From: CAZJVD01 sp964549505
GTDB taxonomy: Bacteria > Bdellovibrionota > UBA1018 > CAZJVD01
Length of the DNA stretch: 64,000 nucleotides
Reading direction: 5' to 3'
Assembly (NCBI GenBank): GCA_964549505.1
Contig: CAZJVD010000005.1
Coordinates: forward strand, 62,001-126,000
The notes under the pieces are model-generated. The model saw only the letters and a program-made list of their open reading frames with translations, searched no databases and was not told the DNA's origin. Every line of letters begins with the position of its first letter. Position 1 is the stretch's first letter. Below are positions 31,996-40,252 of this stretch, in pieces. Made by a program: the position numbers and the translations under genes.

Positions 31996-32477
31996 ATGCG
32001 AACCTCGTCGCCAGCACTCACACTCTCACGCGTCACCTGACCCGAGTGACCCGAGCCTTCGAGCGCGTGCTTGAGCGTCGTCCAACCCAGAAGCGCACAC
32101 TTGATCCGCACCGGAAAGCGGCGAACGCCCTGAAGGGACTCGACATCGGTTCCGGAAAACGAAACCGGATTCTCTCCTTGCATCAGCGCACGAAAGTCTT
32201 CGACGGTCTTTCGAGCTTCATCGACCGTCCGACCCTGAACTTCTTCAGTCATCATACTTGAGCTCGCCATGCAGATCGAACAACCCTCGCCCTGAAACCG
32301 ACACGCTGTGATGCGCTTCTGTTCCGTATCGAGCTGCAGACACACACGTACGCGGTCTCCGCAGAGAGGATTGAAACCTTCTTCGACGCGGTCAGGCTTA
32401 GGCAGACTGCCGAAGTTCCGCGGATCACGGTGGTGGTCCAAAATCAGCTCTTTATAAAGCAAATCAAGGTCTTCCAT
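31992..32477 (-). CDS. sufU: SufU-type sulfur acceptor/Fe-S scaffold protein
   Basis: The 161-residue protein starts MEDLDLLYKELILDHHRDPR (ATG 32477; a TTG 14 codons earlier is in frame). It has Cys39 and Asp41 (NPLCGDRV), Cys66 (GEGCSICMASSSMM) and Cys127 (RIKCALLGWTTL). The roughly 20-residue spacer ending in ESLQGVRRFPVRIKC before the last Cys is diagnostic for SufU rather than IscU. SufU takes sulfur from SufS as a zinc protein. Its stop overlaps the sufB start (ATGA). The C-terminus carries a short extension beyond the family core. Confidence 0.95.
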   Translation of the reverse strand: MEDLDLLYKELILDHHRDPRNFGSLPKPDRVEEGFNPLCGDRVRVCLQLDTEQKRITACRFQGEGCSICMASSSMMTEEVQGRTVDEARKTVEDFRALMQGENPVSFSGTDVESLQGVRRFPVRIKCALLGWTTLKHALEGSGHSGQVTRESVSAGDEVRI

Positions 32478-32491
32478 CAGCTTTGCGCCCG

Positions 32492-32519
32492 ATTCTACAG
32501 GGCCTGAGTATTTAATCAA
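32492..32519 (-). promoter_or_regulatory. Candidate suf operon promoter
   Basis: On the minus strand TTGATT (32519-32514) and TAGAAT (32497-32492, 5 of 6 matches) are 16 bases apart. The predicted start lies about 8 bases before the sufU ATG, so the leader would be very short. Confidence 0.45.
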
Positions 32520-32533
32520 TACTTTTTAGTATT
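32518..32533. repeat. Small hairpin overlapping the suf -35 region
   Basis: AATACT, loop TTTT, AGTATT form a perfect 6-base-pair stem that touches the candidate -35 box of the sufU promoter, in the spacer shared with the divergent lipoprotein gene. A site for an Fe-S-sensing regulator is conceivable; it does not match the E. coli IscR consensus by eye. Confidence 0.4.
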
Positions 32534-32605
32534 AATTTGATTTTGCCCCCCAAAGACCCGCCTTATCGTAAACTTAAGCAGTATTGAACCTGAAAGGATC
32601 CCCGA

Positions 32606-32965
32606 ATGAGCCGAATAAGAAAGACATCCTACTGTGTGCTGGGTTTGGTCATGACGACACTGATGATTGGATGCGCCAGCTCGCAGAAGTCCGATGCCGA
32701 ACTCGCCAAGAGCGATGGGATTGATGTGCCCATGGCACCGAAAACACCCGTCATCAGCGATGCGACCTCGGTCACATGCTCCAAAGGCAATGACGTTCGA
32801 ACCGTCTCGAACCTCAAACGCGCCAGCGGCGGGTGCGAGGTCGAGTACGTCAAGTTTGGTGAAAAAAACATCGTCGCGAGTGCCGCGAGTGATCTCGGTC
32901 ATTGCATGAAGATCATGGAACGGATCGAAGGAAAGCTCAAAGCTTCGGGCTATAGCTGTCAATAG
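32606..32965 (+). CDS. Small putative lipoprotein
   Basis: The 119-residue protein has a signal peptide and lipobox (LMIGCASSQKSD). The mature domain is about 95 residues with four Cys (CSK, GGCEVEYVKFGE, LGHCMKI, GYSCQ) that could form two disulfides. I recognise no family. ATG 32606 has AAAGGA 8 bases upstream. It is divergent from the suf operon and its last 29 bases overlap the convergent ferrochelatase gene. Confidence 0.75.
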   Translation: MSRIRKTSYCVLGLVMTTLMIGCASSQKSDAELAKSDGIDVPMAPKTPVISDATSVTCSKGNDVRTVSNLKRASGGCEVEYVKFGEKNIVASAASDLGHCMKIMERIEGKLKASGYSCQ

Positions 32966-34031
32966 AACGCGCCTTAAAGTCTTTTAAGCGCGGCTCCTTT
33001 GCGCACGACTCGTTTAACCACGACGCAAATCCAGCGACCCATTCCGGCGAAGCGTTCACGCACGACACGAGTGTGCACGTCGTTCCCCCGGCTTCTTCGA
33101 ATTGCTCACGCACGCGGATTCCAACCTCTTCGAGTGTTTCGAGACAGTCGGACACAAACGATGGGCATGCAACCACGAGATGGCGCACGCCGTTTTTCGC
33201 CAAAGCTGGAACGACTTCGTCGGTATAGGGGCGGATCCACGGCTTGCGACCGAGACGTGACTGAAACGAAAAACTCCATTTTTCCCTGGGAATCCGTAGA
33301 TTTTCAGCAAGCCCCTTAGCCGTGGCGAGACACTGCGCTCGGTAACAGTGCTCGAGACGCGCCCCGGGTTGCTCACAGCAATCCGCACTCTCGAAACAGC
33401 TTTCGCAGCCTGAAATTTTTTGAATCTGGTGCACCGGAAGACCATGAAAGCTGAAAAGAACATGGTCCCATGTCTGAACGGATAACTTTTTTCTAATCTC
33501 GGACGCCTGCGCTTCGATAAAAGCACGCGCATCGAAAAACGGTGAGGCACGACGAATCGTGATCTCCGTCGCTTGTTTTCGAGCCAGCTTCTCAACGTAC
33601 TGAAACGTCGACTCACTCGAAGCAAGCGCATACTGCGGGTAGAGCGGAACCACACGCACGGTTTTCACGCCAGCCGCTACGAGCTCACGAAACGCAGCGG
33701 CGAGCGACGGAGTTCCGTAACGCATACCGAACGCCACCGGACCCAAGCCATGAACGCCCGCCTGGGCACGGAGCTTTTCAATAAACTCACTCGAATGGAA
33801 TCGAAGAGGGGAACCCTTCTCGGACCAGATCTTTTGATAAGCCTTCGCAGAAGCGTGCTTCCGACGAGGTGTGATCACCACGTTCACGAGTAGCCACCTA
33901 AAAACAGCAGGGATATCAATGACATGTGGGTCCATCAGGAACTCCCGGAGATACCGACCTACTGCCTCGGGCGTCGGAGCGTCAGGAGTGCCTAGATTAG
34001 CTAGAAGCCAGCCCTCACCTTTGTCGATCAC
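32937..34031 (-). CDS. hemH: Ferrochelatase
   Basis: The 364-residue protein is a ferrochelatase, inserting Fe2+ into protoporphyrin to make heme. It has WLLANLGTPDAPTPEAVGRYLREFL, VAFGMRYGTPS, VPLYPQYALASSESTF, HVLFSFHGLPVHQI with the catalytic His, FQSRLGRKPWIRPYTDE and VVACPSFVSDCLETLEEV. A Cys-rich insertion (GCESCFESADCCEQPGARLEHCYRAQC) lies after the FHGLP motif, in the place where some bacterial ferrochelatases bind a [2Fe-2S] cluster. Start is GTG 34031, directly after the stop of the upstream TPM gene, with AGAGGA before it. Confidence 0.96.
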   Translation of the reverse strand: MIDKGEGWLLANLGTPDAPTPEAVGRYLREFLMDPHVIDIPAVFRWLLVNVVITPRRKHASAKAYQKIWSEKGSPLRFHSSEFIEKLRAQAGVHGLGPVAFGMRYGTPSLAAAFRELVAAGVKTVRVVPLYPQYALASSESTFQYVEKLARKQATEITIRRASPFFDARAFIEAQASEIRKKLSVQTWDHVLFSFHGLPVHQIQKISGCESCFESADCCEQPGARLEHCYRAQCLATAKGLAENLRIPREKWSFSFQSRLGRKPWIRPYTDEVVPALAKNGVRHLVVACPSFVSDCLETLEEVGIRVREQFEEAGGTTCTLVSCVNASPEWVAGFASWLNESCAKEPRLKDFKARSIDSYSPKL

Positions 34032-34679
34032 TCAATCCTCTTTCAACTCGGTCACGACGCGGTTGGAAATCTCATCTCGATCGTCACTACGCCTTGGAAA
34101 ATAACGAGCGAGCTTCTCACCGGTGTTGAGTACAGCCGTTTCAATGGCCTTTGGAAGATCCTTGTTAAGACCCTTTCCCAAAAGACGAATCTCATCGTTC
34201 CAATACTCAGTACCTACCTTTTCGTGAATTCCACGGTCCGCCAGAATCTCCACTCTTCGTTCCAGTAAGGACACGTACAAGAGAACAGCCGCGCGATCGC
34301 GGGTTTCGAAAAGACCGAGGGTCGCAAACTGTTCGAGACAGGCTCGGTGTACAACCTCACGTGCCCAATGATCCCACACCAACCAACGCCTGAACGCCGG
34401 AATGACAGGAAGAACAGATCCAATGGCAGCGCCCACGGTCTGAAAAATCAAGAGGCCACGAACACCCGCGTCCCAAAACAGGTTCTGTCCCGCCAGTAAA
34501 AAAATTCCTGAACCCAAAATAAAGCCAAGGAAAGCTGAAAACCAGTACGAGAACATGTAGTGGCTGCTGGCACCCACGACTTGCACCACGATCTCACCGC
34601 TCGTACGCAGCTCCGCCTTTTGAACGGCTGCTTCAATAATCGCAAGCTCTGCTTCCGAAAACACACGCTTCTTTACCAT
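34032..34679 (-). CDS. TPM-domain membrane protein (second copy)
   Basis: The 215-residue protein starts MVKKRVFSEAELAIIEAAVQKAELRTSGEIVVQVV, the start of a TPM (YgcG/pfam04536) domain. It has two hydrophobic segments (about 45-75 and 80-105) and a C-terminal TPM half with ARDRAAVLLYVSLLERRVEILADRGIHEKV. It lies directly downstream of a longer TPM protein and overlaps its stop by 7 bases; LemA precedes both. TPM-LemA operons are common in bacteria and are linked to membrane-protein handling, but the biochemical role is unknown. The frame is open far upstream but that part is antisense to nothing and only glycine/arginine-rich. Confidence 0.82.
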   Translation of the reverse strand: MVKKRVFSEAELAIIEAAVQKAELRTSGEIVVQVVGASSHYMFSYWFSAFLGFILGSGIFLLAGQNLFWDAGVRGLLIFQTVGAAIGSVLPVIPAFRRWLVWDHWAREVVHRACLEQFATLGLFETRDRAAVLLYVSLLERRVEILADRGIHEKVGTEYWNDEIRLLGKGLNKDLPKAIETAVLNTGEKLARYFPRRSDDRDEISNRVVTELKED

Positions 34680-35422
34680 CGCGACGACGCCCCTCCTCCA
34701 CCAAAACCTCCGCCAAAACCTCCACCCCCGAACCCGCCGCCTCCGAATCCACCGCCCCATCCCCCACCACCCGGACCTCGTCGGCCCCAACCGAAACCTG
34801 TTCTGGGCTGAAGACGCGAACCAGTGAAAATGCGAAGGACGAGAAAGAAGATCAACAAGAAGAAGAACCATCCCATTCCAGAAAATCGCACCGTCTTACG
34901 AGGCGACGTCCGAGCACCACCCTCAGTCGGTACCCCAAGTTTCTCGGCCATCGCCTCCAGACCAGCGACGACAGCCTGACCGCGGTACCCGTTACGCAAG
35001 AGCGGTACGATGTGATCGGACAGAATACGCTTTGCTTCCACGTCGGTAATGAATTCTTCAAGCCCGTAGCCGACCTCGAGTCGGAGCGCGCGGTCGGAGG
35101 GAACCACGACCAACACAAAACCACGATCGGACTTCTTGTCGCCCAGCTTCCAGGCGTCAGCGACCTTGATCGCGAACTCTTCGACGGACATGCCACGCGT
35201 GTCGGCCGCGATCAGCACGACACCTTGTGCGTTCGCACGTTCACGCAGCTCGGTTAAAGTCGACACAATGGCGGAACGATCGCCACCCGAAAGCCACGCG
35301 ATCTCCTCCACCACAGGGCCGGTCATAGGACCTATGACACTTGGAACCGGCGGCTGATCGGCGAGTGCAAGCGCACTCAGAAACACCCACGCGCCGCACA
35401 GGCCCCATATTCTGCACCACAT
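34673..35422 (-). CDS. TPM-domain protein (YgcG-like) with Gly-rich C-terminus
   Basis: The 249-residue protein has a signal peptide (MWCRIWGLCGAWVFLSALALA). A periplasmic TPM domain (about 30-150) follows: VEEIAWLSGGDRSAIVSTLTELRERANAQGVVLIA and VEVGYGLEEFITDVEAKRILSDHIVP-like. Next come a membrane helix (about 185-205, GWFFFLLIFFLVLRIF) and a Gly/Phe repeat tail (GGGFGGGGFGGG), all typical of YgcG proteins. The start at ATG 35422 is preferred over TTG 35455. It sits between lemA and a second TPM gene in an operon leading to hemH. Confidence 0.88.
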   Translation of the reverse strand: MWCRIWGLCGAWVFLSALALADQPPVPSVIGPMTGPVVEEIAWLSGGDRSAIVSTLTELRERANAQGVVLIAADTRGMSVEEFAIKVADAWKLGDKKSDRGFVLVVVPSDRALRLEVGYGLEEFITDVEAKRILSDHIVPLLRNGYRGQAVVAGLEAMAEKLGVPTEGGARTSPRKTVRFSGMGWFFFLLIFFLVLRIFTGSRLQPRTGFGWGRRGPGGGGWGGGFGGGGFGGGGFGGGFGGGGASSRW

Positions 35423-35455
35423 TCTATTGATGAACCTAGCGCCCCTTTGTACCAA

Positions 35456-36055
35456 CTAAAACGCCACTTTCGGTGCCTGAGCAGCTCCCTGCTCCGCTGA
35501 AAAAGACTCGCGTACATTCAAATGTAGAAGATATTTTGCTGTGAGATTCGTCGGAAAGTGACGAACCAGTTCGTTGTACTCCTTGATGGACTCAGCAAAG
35601 CGAACGCGCGCCACATTGATACGATTCTCAGTTCCTTCTAATTGTGCCTGGAGATCCCGAAAGTTCTCGTTAGCTTTGAGATCGGGATACTTCTCGACCA
35701 CAACCAAAAGACGGCCGAGAGCTGAGCTCACGCTCGACTGAGCATCCGTATACTTCTTGATCGCCGCCGGATCTCCGACTTGCTCGGCTCGAAGGCCACC
35801 ACCGCTGGTCGCCTGAAGCGCTTTGGTGCGCGCTTCCATCACCGCCGTAAGCGTATCTTTTTCATGCTTGGCGTAACCTTTTACGGTTTCCACAAGATTG
35901 GGGATCAAATCAAAACGGCGTTGGTAAGCAGCTTCGACGGTGGACCACGACTGTTTGACGGCTTCGTCGGCTGATTGCAAACGATTGTACCCACAACCAC
36001 TTAAGATAACGAGTGCAGCAAACACACTCAGAGACAGCAGTTTCTTTGTTTTCAT
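35456..36055 (-). CDS. LemA-family lipoprotein
   Basis: The 199-residue protein has a lipobox (LVILSGCGYN). The LemA core follows: SADEAVKQSWSTVEAAYQRRFDLIPNLVETVKGYAKHEKDTLTAVMEAR, LLVVVEKYPDLKANENFRDLQAQLEGTENRINVARVRFAESIKEYN and RHFPTNLTAKYL. It is mostly helical. LemA proteins are found with TPM proteins, as here. The function is not established; a link to envelope protease or scaffold complexes has been proposed for relatives. It starts the lemA-TPM-TPM-hemH unit. Confidence 0.93.
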   Translation of the reverse strand: MKTKKLLSLSVFAALVILSGCGYNRLQSADEAVKQSWSTVEAAYQRRFDLIPNLVETVKGYAKHEKDTLTAVMEARTKALQATSGGGLRAEQVGDPAAIKKYTDAQSSVSSALGRLLVVVEKYPDLKANENFRDLQAQLEGTENRINVARVRFAESIKEYNELVRHFPTNLTAKYLLHLNVRESFSAEQGAAQAPKVAF

Positions 36056-36091
36056 GCCGCACTTTTATCACAAAATGCGTGTACGAAGAGC

Positions 36092-39000
36092 TTAATCTTC
36101 GGGGTTTGCGCGCAGACTCTCGGCGAGTTCGTCGTACAGAGCGCGCTGCCACGAAAGCAGGGCTTCAGGCTTCACGGCTTTTGCTTCTTGCGAAGCCACG
36201 CTGCGGTACCCATGGCGCCAAGCTGCACGCGCTAAAAACAGATGAACCGCATCGGCATACTTTGGATTTTTTTCCGCGACCTTCAGCAGTGGAGCCGCGG
36301 TCCAAGGATCACCCAGAGCCAGTCGCATAAACCCTATCAGGAAACTTCGGTCTTCGAGGGACTCATTTGAGTACGCTACGTACTCCGCTGCTGCCCATCC
36401 GCCTTTTTGAATGAACTGATAGACCTTATTAAGTCCCGAGGTCTTTTTCCCTTCGCGTTCGGCTTTTTCGAAGGCCGCTTCGAGCGCGAAGAGATCGTCC
36501 GCTTGATCTGGAACGTCTGGAAAGCACGGCATCTGATCGCACAGCGGTGGCTTCGCCTTTTCCAGAGGTGGCATGTAAACGAGTTGCTCGCGTTCGCGAT
36601 CACAAACATTCTTTTCTTGATTGTAGATCGACTTCATCTCGACAATCTTTGAGTCGATCTTCTTTACAAAGTCCGGCCACTGTTTACTTTCAATGACGGG
36701 GCTCTTCATGAAAACAAGTCGGTCCACTGCATCTTTCTGAATCTTTGCAGCGGCGCAAAGGGCTGTGATTGTCACCTGAGGAACACCGGTATTGAGAAAC
36801 TTTTTGAGCTCGTCCTTGCTGGCACCCAGATCTTTGAGTGTTTCAGCGACACGATCGAGTCGCGATCGAAGCTGTTGTGCTGCCGGACCACTGTCGGATG
36901 CTGGTTTACGATCGTTCGCCCATTTTGCTGACGGGAGCTTACTCACATCGAGGCCACTCTCCATCACGCGCATCCAAAGAGGCTGGAGAACACCCACGCC
37001 TCGAAGCGTTTCGGCGTTGGCCTGCAGATAAACCTTGATCTCGTCGTACACGGGATGCTTATCCCGAAGTGTTTGGAGATAAACATCGCGCATCAGAATC
37101 CACACCGGCGCTTCAGCTTTCTTTGGATCCAGGAGCGGCTTCAAAGACGCCCATGCCGATTGATAGATCTTGTTCCAATAGTACATCCGCGCGATGGTAA
37201 GACGGTTCTTTGACTCAAAGAGAAAGGGAGCTTTCCGTTCAAGGAGAATCGCGATCTGCTCTTTCGTCTTCTTGGGTTCGTAGTAGCTTCCGTACAACAG
37301 CATGGCTTCCCAACGAATAAGATCGTGCTTGGGATGATCGGGATACACAGCAAGTCCCTGCACTAAGGCATCCGCGCGATGGACCATCTGTCCGAGGCTC
37401 TCCCATGCTTTTGCTTCTTGCATGAAAATTTGAAACACGAGTTCCGATGAATTCTTATCGAGACCCGGGCGCGCAACGCCAGAGGCCTTGAACCGTTCGA
37501 GCTCCTTGAAAAATTCTTCTGATTCGGCTGGCAACTTATACGTGACCAAAAGGTTGTGCCAACTCTTCACCGTCACATCAGATGCAGTGCTAGAGCCCGT
37601 AGCTCGTGCGTACCATGCCCTTGCCTCGACCGAGTTCTTTGCCTTCTCTTCTTTGAAAGCAGCCTGGAAGGCCGCTTCCTGACGAATGCTTTTAACTTGT
37701 TTCAGGAACTCTGCGCTCTTTGCATCGCCCTTCTTAGAGACGATTTCGGCGACAGCGTCGGAGGATAGGAATGCTTCTCTCCACTGCTCGTCTTTATACA
37801 AGCGCTTGTTATGCGAAAAAAACTGTTCTTCGTGGTGCTTGTCCACTCCATCGCGATCGAAGAGCATCACGAGAACGTTACGCGCACGCTCAAACTGCGA
37901 AGCGTAAAACAGCGACTCAAGAACCAGAAACTCAGCAAGGGTCTTATCTTTCGACTTTGGAAACTGCTGAATATACCACTCGGCACCTTCAGCGACTTTC
38001 ACGTAATCGTCCGCGCCGACTCCCTTTTGGTTCGCCAACTTCTGCGATACTTCCTTGAGAAGCCGAAGAACACTCAACGCAGCATCGTCACGGTTTTCGT
38101 AGCCTTGAATCTCAGCCGCGCGACGATACCAGGCCAACGCATCGACGGTTTGCTTGAGTTGTTCCTTGCGTTGCGCCCCGTAGTACCAGAGATGACCCTC
38201 TTTAGAGTTAGGATAGTGACTGAGAAACGAAGCGTACAGTTCGTCCGTGGCTTTCCAGATATCGCGATCGTCGGTCTTCTTCGCTTCTTTGTGAATCGTC
38301 AGAAGAAGTGCCACGATCTTGCTTTCGAGATCGTCGCCCTCTTTGCTGTCCTTCGGAAGTTTCGGCAGATACTCTTTGAGAGCAAGTGGCATCAGCTCTC
38401 GTTTGCCAGCGGCCAATAGTGTGTAGAGCAACTCGTTCATCCAGAGGTACGAACGCGTGTCGCTCGGAGTTTTGAGCAAGATACTCCACACGGATATCGA
38501 GTCTTCAAATCGTCCGATTTTTTTGTAGACCAACGCGAGACGTTCACGAGCCCGAATTTTGTCATCCGCTGTCCACCCAAAAATTTCGAGTTCTTGAAGC
38601 GCATCTTTGAAGCTGGCCTGCTCTGCCAACATCATGAGCATGTCCTGTCGCGCCTCGCGCGCTAAACTACCCGGAAGATCCGCTTGGTCACGATGACGTT
38701 GATAGTGAAGCACAAGACGCTCGAGGTGACGAAGAGCAGCCCACTTCTTTTCCTGGTTGTAGAGAACCCACGATGCCTTGTAGACGCCATACGCCGACTT
38801 TTCGGGGTTGCCCAGTTGGGCAAGCAATCGATAGTTCACGATGGCTTTCTCAAAGTTTGCATCGTCAAAGTAGTAGTCCGCTAAGATCTGAAAAACGTCG
38901 GCGCGGTACACCCCATTGGGATAGAGCTCGCTGAACCTGTTTAAGAACGGAATCGCCTCGCGCGTTTTCGTCTGTTCCCACAAGCAAGCAATATAGAGGA

Positions 39001-40252
39001 AGGCAGCGTCTTCCGGTAAGGACGCTCTTCCTTTTTCAACCATGGCATTAATGATGGGTCTAAGAAGATTCTCGGCGATTCGAAGCGCTTCCTGAGACTG
39101 CGTCTTGTACTTGGTCGGGTCTTCGACACGATAGACGCTGGCCAGATGCCAGTGAAGTTCCGCGCCCAGGTGCACGACCGCTCCGTCGCGCGCTGAATCG
39201 GGTATCCTTTTGTAGAGATCCACAAGCTTCGAAAGGGCCCCGAGACGTGTCTTAAAATCCCCAGTTGCCGCTTGCTTGTCGACATAGTGGTCAAATCCAG
39301 TTTCAACTAAGAACTTTTCTCGCAGCACTTCAAGAGCGTTTGGAACAAGTGCGTGTTCAGCCCGCGCGAAAGCTCGTTCTTTATCGCCGCTCCGCGAGAG
39401 CGTGAAAGCTTCGATGAGCGCGAGCTCACCTCGCTCACCGTCACGCATACGCTTTTCAACATCGTGAGCGGCATCCAACGCGCGTGTCAACTCCTCCGTA
39501 CGTGTGTGCGTTCCCAAGGCGAGTAAAGACCAAAGACGTCCGAGCGATGCAGCAGGTGCGAAGGCCGAGTTTTCAGGAATCGCTTCAAAGTAGACGAGCG
39601 CTTCATCGAATCGCTTCTTTTGGTAGTAGGCGCGACCCAGTAAAATGTACGCTAACTCACGCCACAGTTCGTACGGGCCAACTGTCCCGACATACAACTG
39701 AGCGGGAGCGCCCGAACCACCCGAAACATAAAGAGGATCAAAGCGTGACTCGGACAGGAGAAGCTCAAGGTTCTCAATGACGACGTCGGCTTTTCCTTCG
39801 AACTCGTGATCAAGCGCTTCAAGGGTCACACGCACGGGGTAGTCCGGGCTCTGCTTGCCAATCGGCCAGGACTTTAGCGCCTTCTTGAGAGTGTCGGTTG
39901 TATCGAGCCAAGTCGCCAGATCCGACATCTGAAGGGGGCGGACGATCTCTGCTACTTTTTCTGGTGCGTTTTCTGTCACTCTTTTCGCCACCGTGTTCGA
40001 AGGCGCCGCTGACGAGACCACCGACGGATAGACCTCGGGTTTGTTAGCTGGCTTTGTGACGGGTTTTGCGCCCTTTGAAATCTTTTTCTGAACGGTCTTT
40101 TTCTGAGAATTTTGCTTTGGCGCCGGCTTTACAGGTCGTTTCGCTGCCGATTTTGCTTTTGCCTTGCTGACGGGCTTCGCCGCATGCACGCTCGAAAGCG
40201 ATAGACTCACGGCAACGGCCATAGCTGCTACGACGCCGGCGAGACACCTCAT
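36092..40252 (-). CDS. Very large exported TPR-repeat protein, probably of the gliding-type complex
   Basis: The 1386-residue protein has a signal peptide (MRCLAGVVAAMAVAVSLSLS...VHA) and a Lys/Pro/Ala-rich stretch (about 27-75). After that come many helix-pair repeats of TPR type, for instance YILLGRAYYQKKRFDEALVYF, LADYYFDDANFEKAIVNYRLL and LALVYKKIGRFEDSISVW. The last about 150 residues are Cys-containing and predicted helical. Exported TPR proteins (GltD/GltE/AglT) are part of the Myxococcus gliding apparatus, and the neighbouring operon encodes the motor, so a periplasmic scaffold role is inferred. The start at ATG 40252 overlaps the stop of the PilZ gene (TGATG); GTG 40255 is the alternative. 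Confidence 0.85.
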   Translation of the reverse strand: MRCLAGVVAAMAVAVSLSLSSVHAAKPVSKAKAKSAAKRPVKPAPKQNSQKKTVQKKISKGAKPVTKPANKPEVYPSVVSSAAPSNTVAKRVTENAPEKVAEIVRPLQMSDLATWLDTTDTLKKALKSWPIGKQSPDYPVRVTLEALDHEFEGKADVVIENLELLLSESRFDPLYVSGGSGAPAQLYVGTVGPYELWRELAYILLGRAYYQKKRFDEALVYFEAIPENSAFAPAASLGRLWSLLALGTHTRTEELTRALDAAHDVEKRMRDGERGELALIEAFTLSRSGDKERAFARAEHALVPNALEVLREKFLVETGFDHYVDKQAATGDFKTRLGALSKLVDLYKRIPDSARDGAVVHLGAELHWHLASVYRVEDPTKYKTQSQEALRIAENLLRPIINAMVEKGRASLPEDAAFLYIACLWEQTKTREAIPFLNRFSELYPNGVYRADVFQILADYYFDDANFEKAIVNYRLLAQLGNPEKSAYGVYKASWVLYNQEKKWAALRHLERLVLHYQRHRDQADLPGSLAREARQDMLMMLAEQASFKDALQELEIFGWTADDKIRARERLALVYKKIGRFEDSISVWSILLKTPSDTRSYLWMNELLYTLLAAGKRELMPLALKEYLPKLPKDSKEGDDLESKIVALLLTIHKEAKKTDDRDIWKATDELYASFLSHYPNSKEGHLWYYGAQRKEQLKQTVDALAWYRRAAEIQGYENRDDAALSVLRLLKEVSQKLANQKGVGADDYVKVAEGAEWYIQQFPKSKDKTLAEFLVLESLFYASQFERARNVLVMLFDRDGVDKHHEEQFFSHNKRLYKDEQWREAFLSSDAVAEIVSKKGDAKSAEFLKQVKSIRQEAAFQAAFKEEKAKNSVEARAWYARATGSSTASDVTVKSWHNLLVTYKLPAESEEFFKELERFKASGVARPGLDKNSSELVFQIFMQEAKAWESLGQMVHRADALVQGLAVYPDHPKHDLIRWEAMLLYGSYYEPKKTKEQIAILLERKAPFLFESKNRLTIARMYYWNKIYQSAWASLKPLLDPKKAEAPVWILMRDVYLQTLRDKHPVYDEIKVYLQANAETLRGVGVLQPLWMRVMESGLDVSKLPSAKWANDRKPASDSGPAAQQLRSRLDRVAETLKDLGASKDELKKFLNTGVPQVTITALCAAAKIQKDAVDRLVFMKSPVIESKQWPDFVKKIDSKIVEMKSIYNQEKNVCDREREQLVYMPPLEKAKPPLCDQMPCFPDVPDQADDLFALEAAFEKAEREGKKTSGLNKVYQFIQKGGWAAAEYVAYSNESLEDRSFLIGFMRLALGDPWTAAPLLKVAEKNPKYADAVHLFLARAAWRHGYRSVASQEAKAVKPEALLSWQRALYDELAESLRANPED

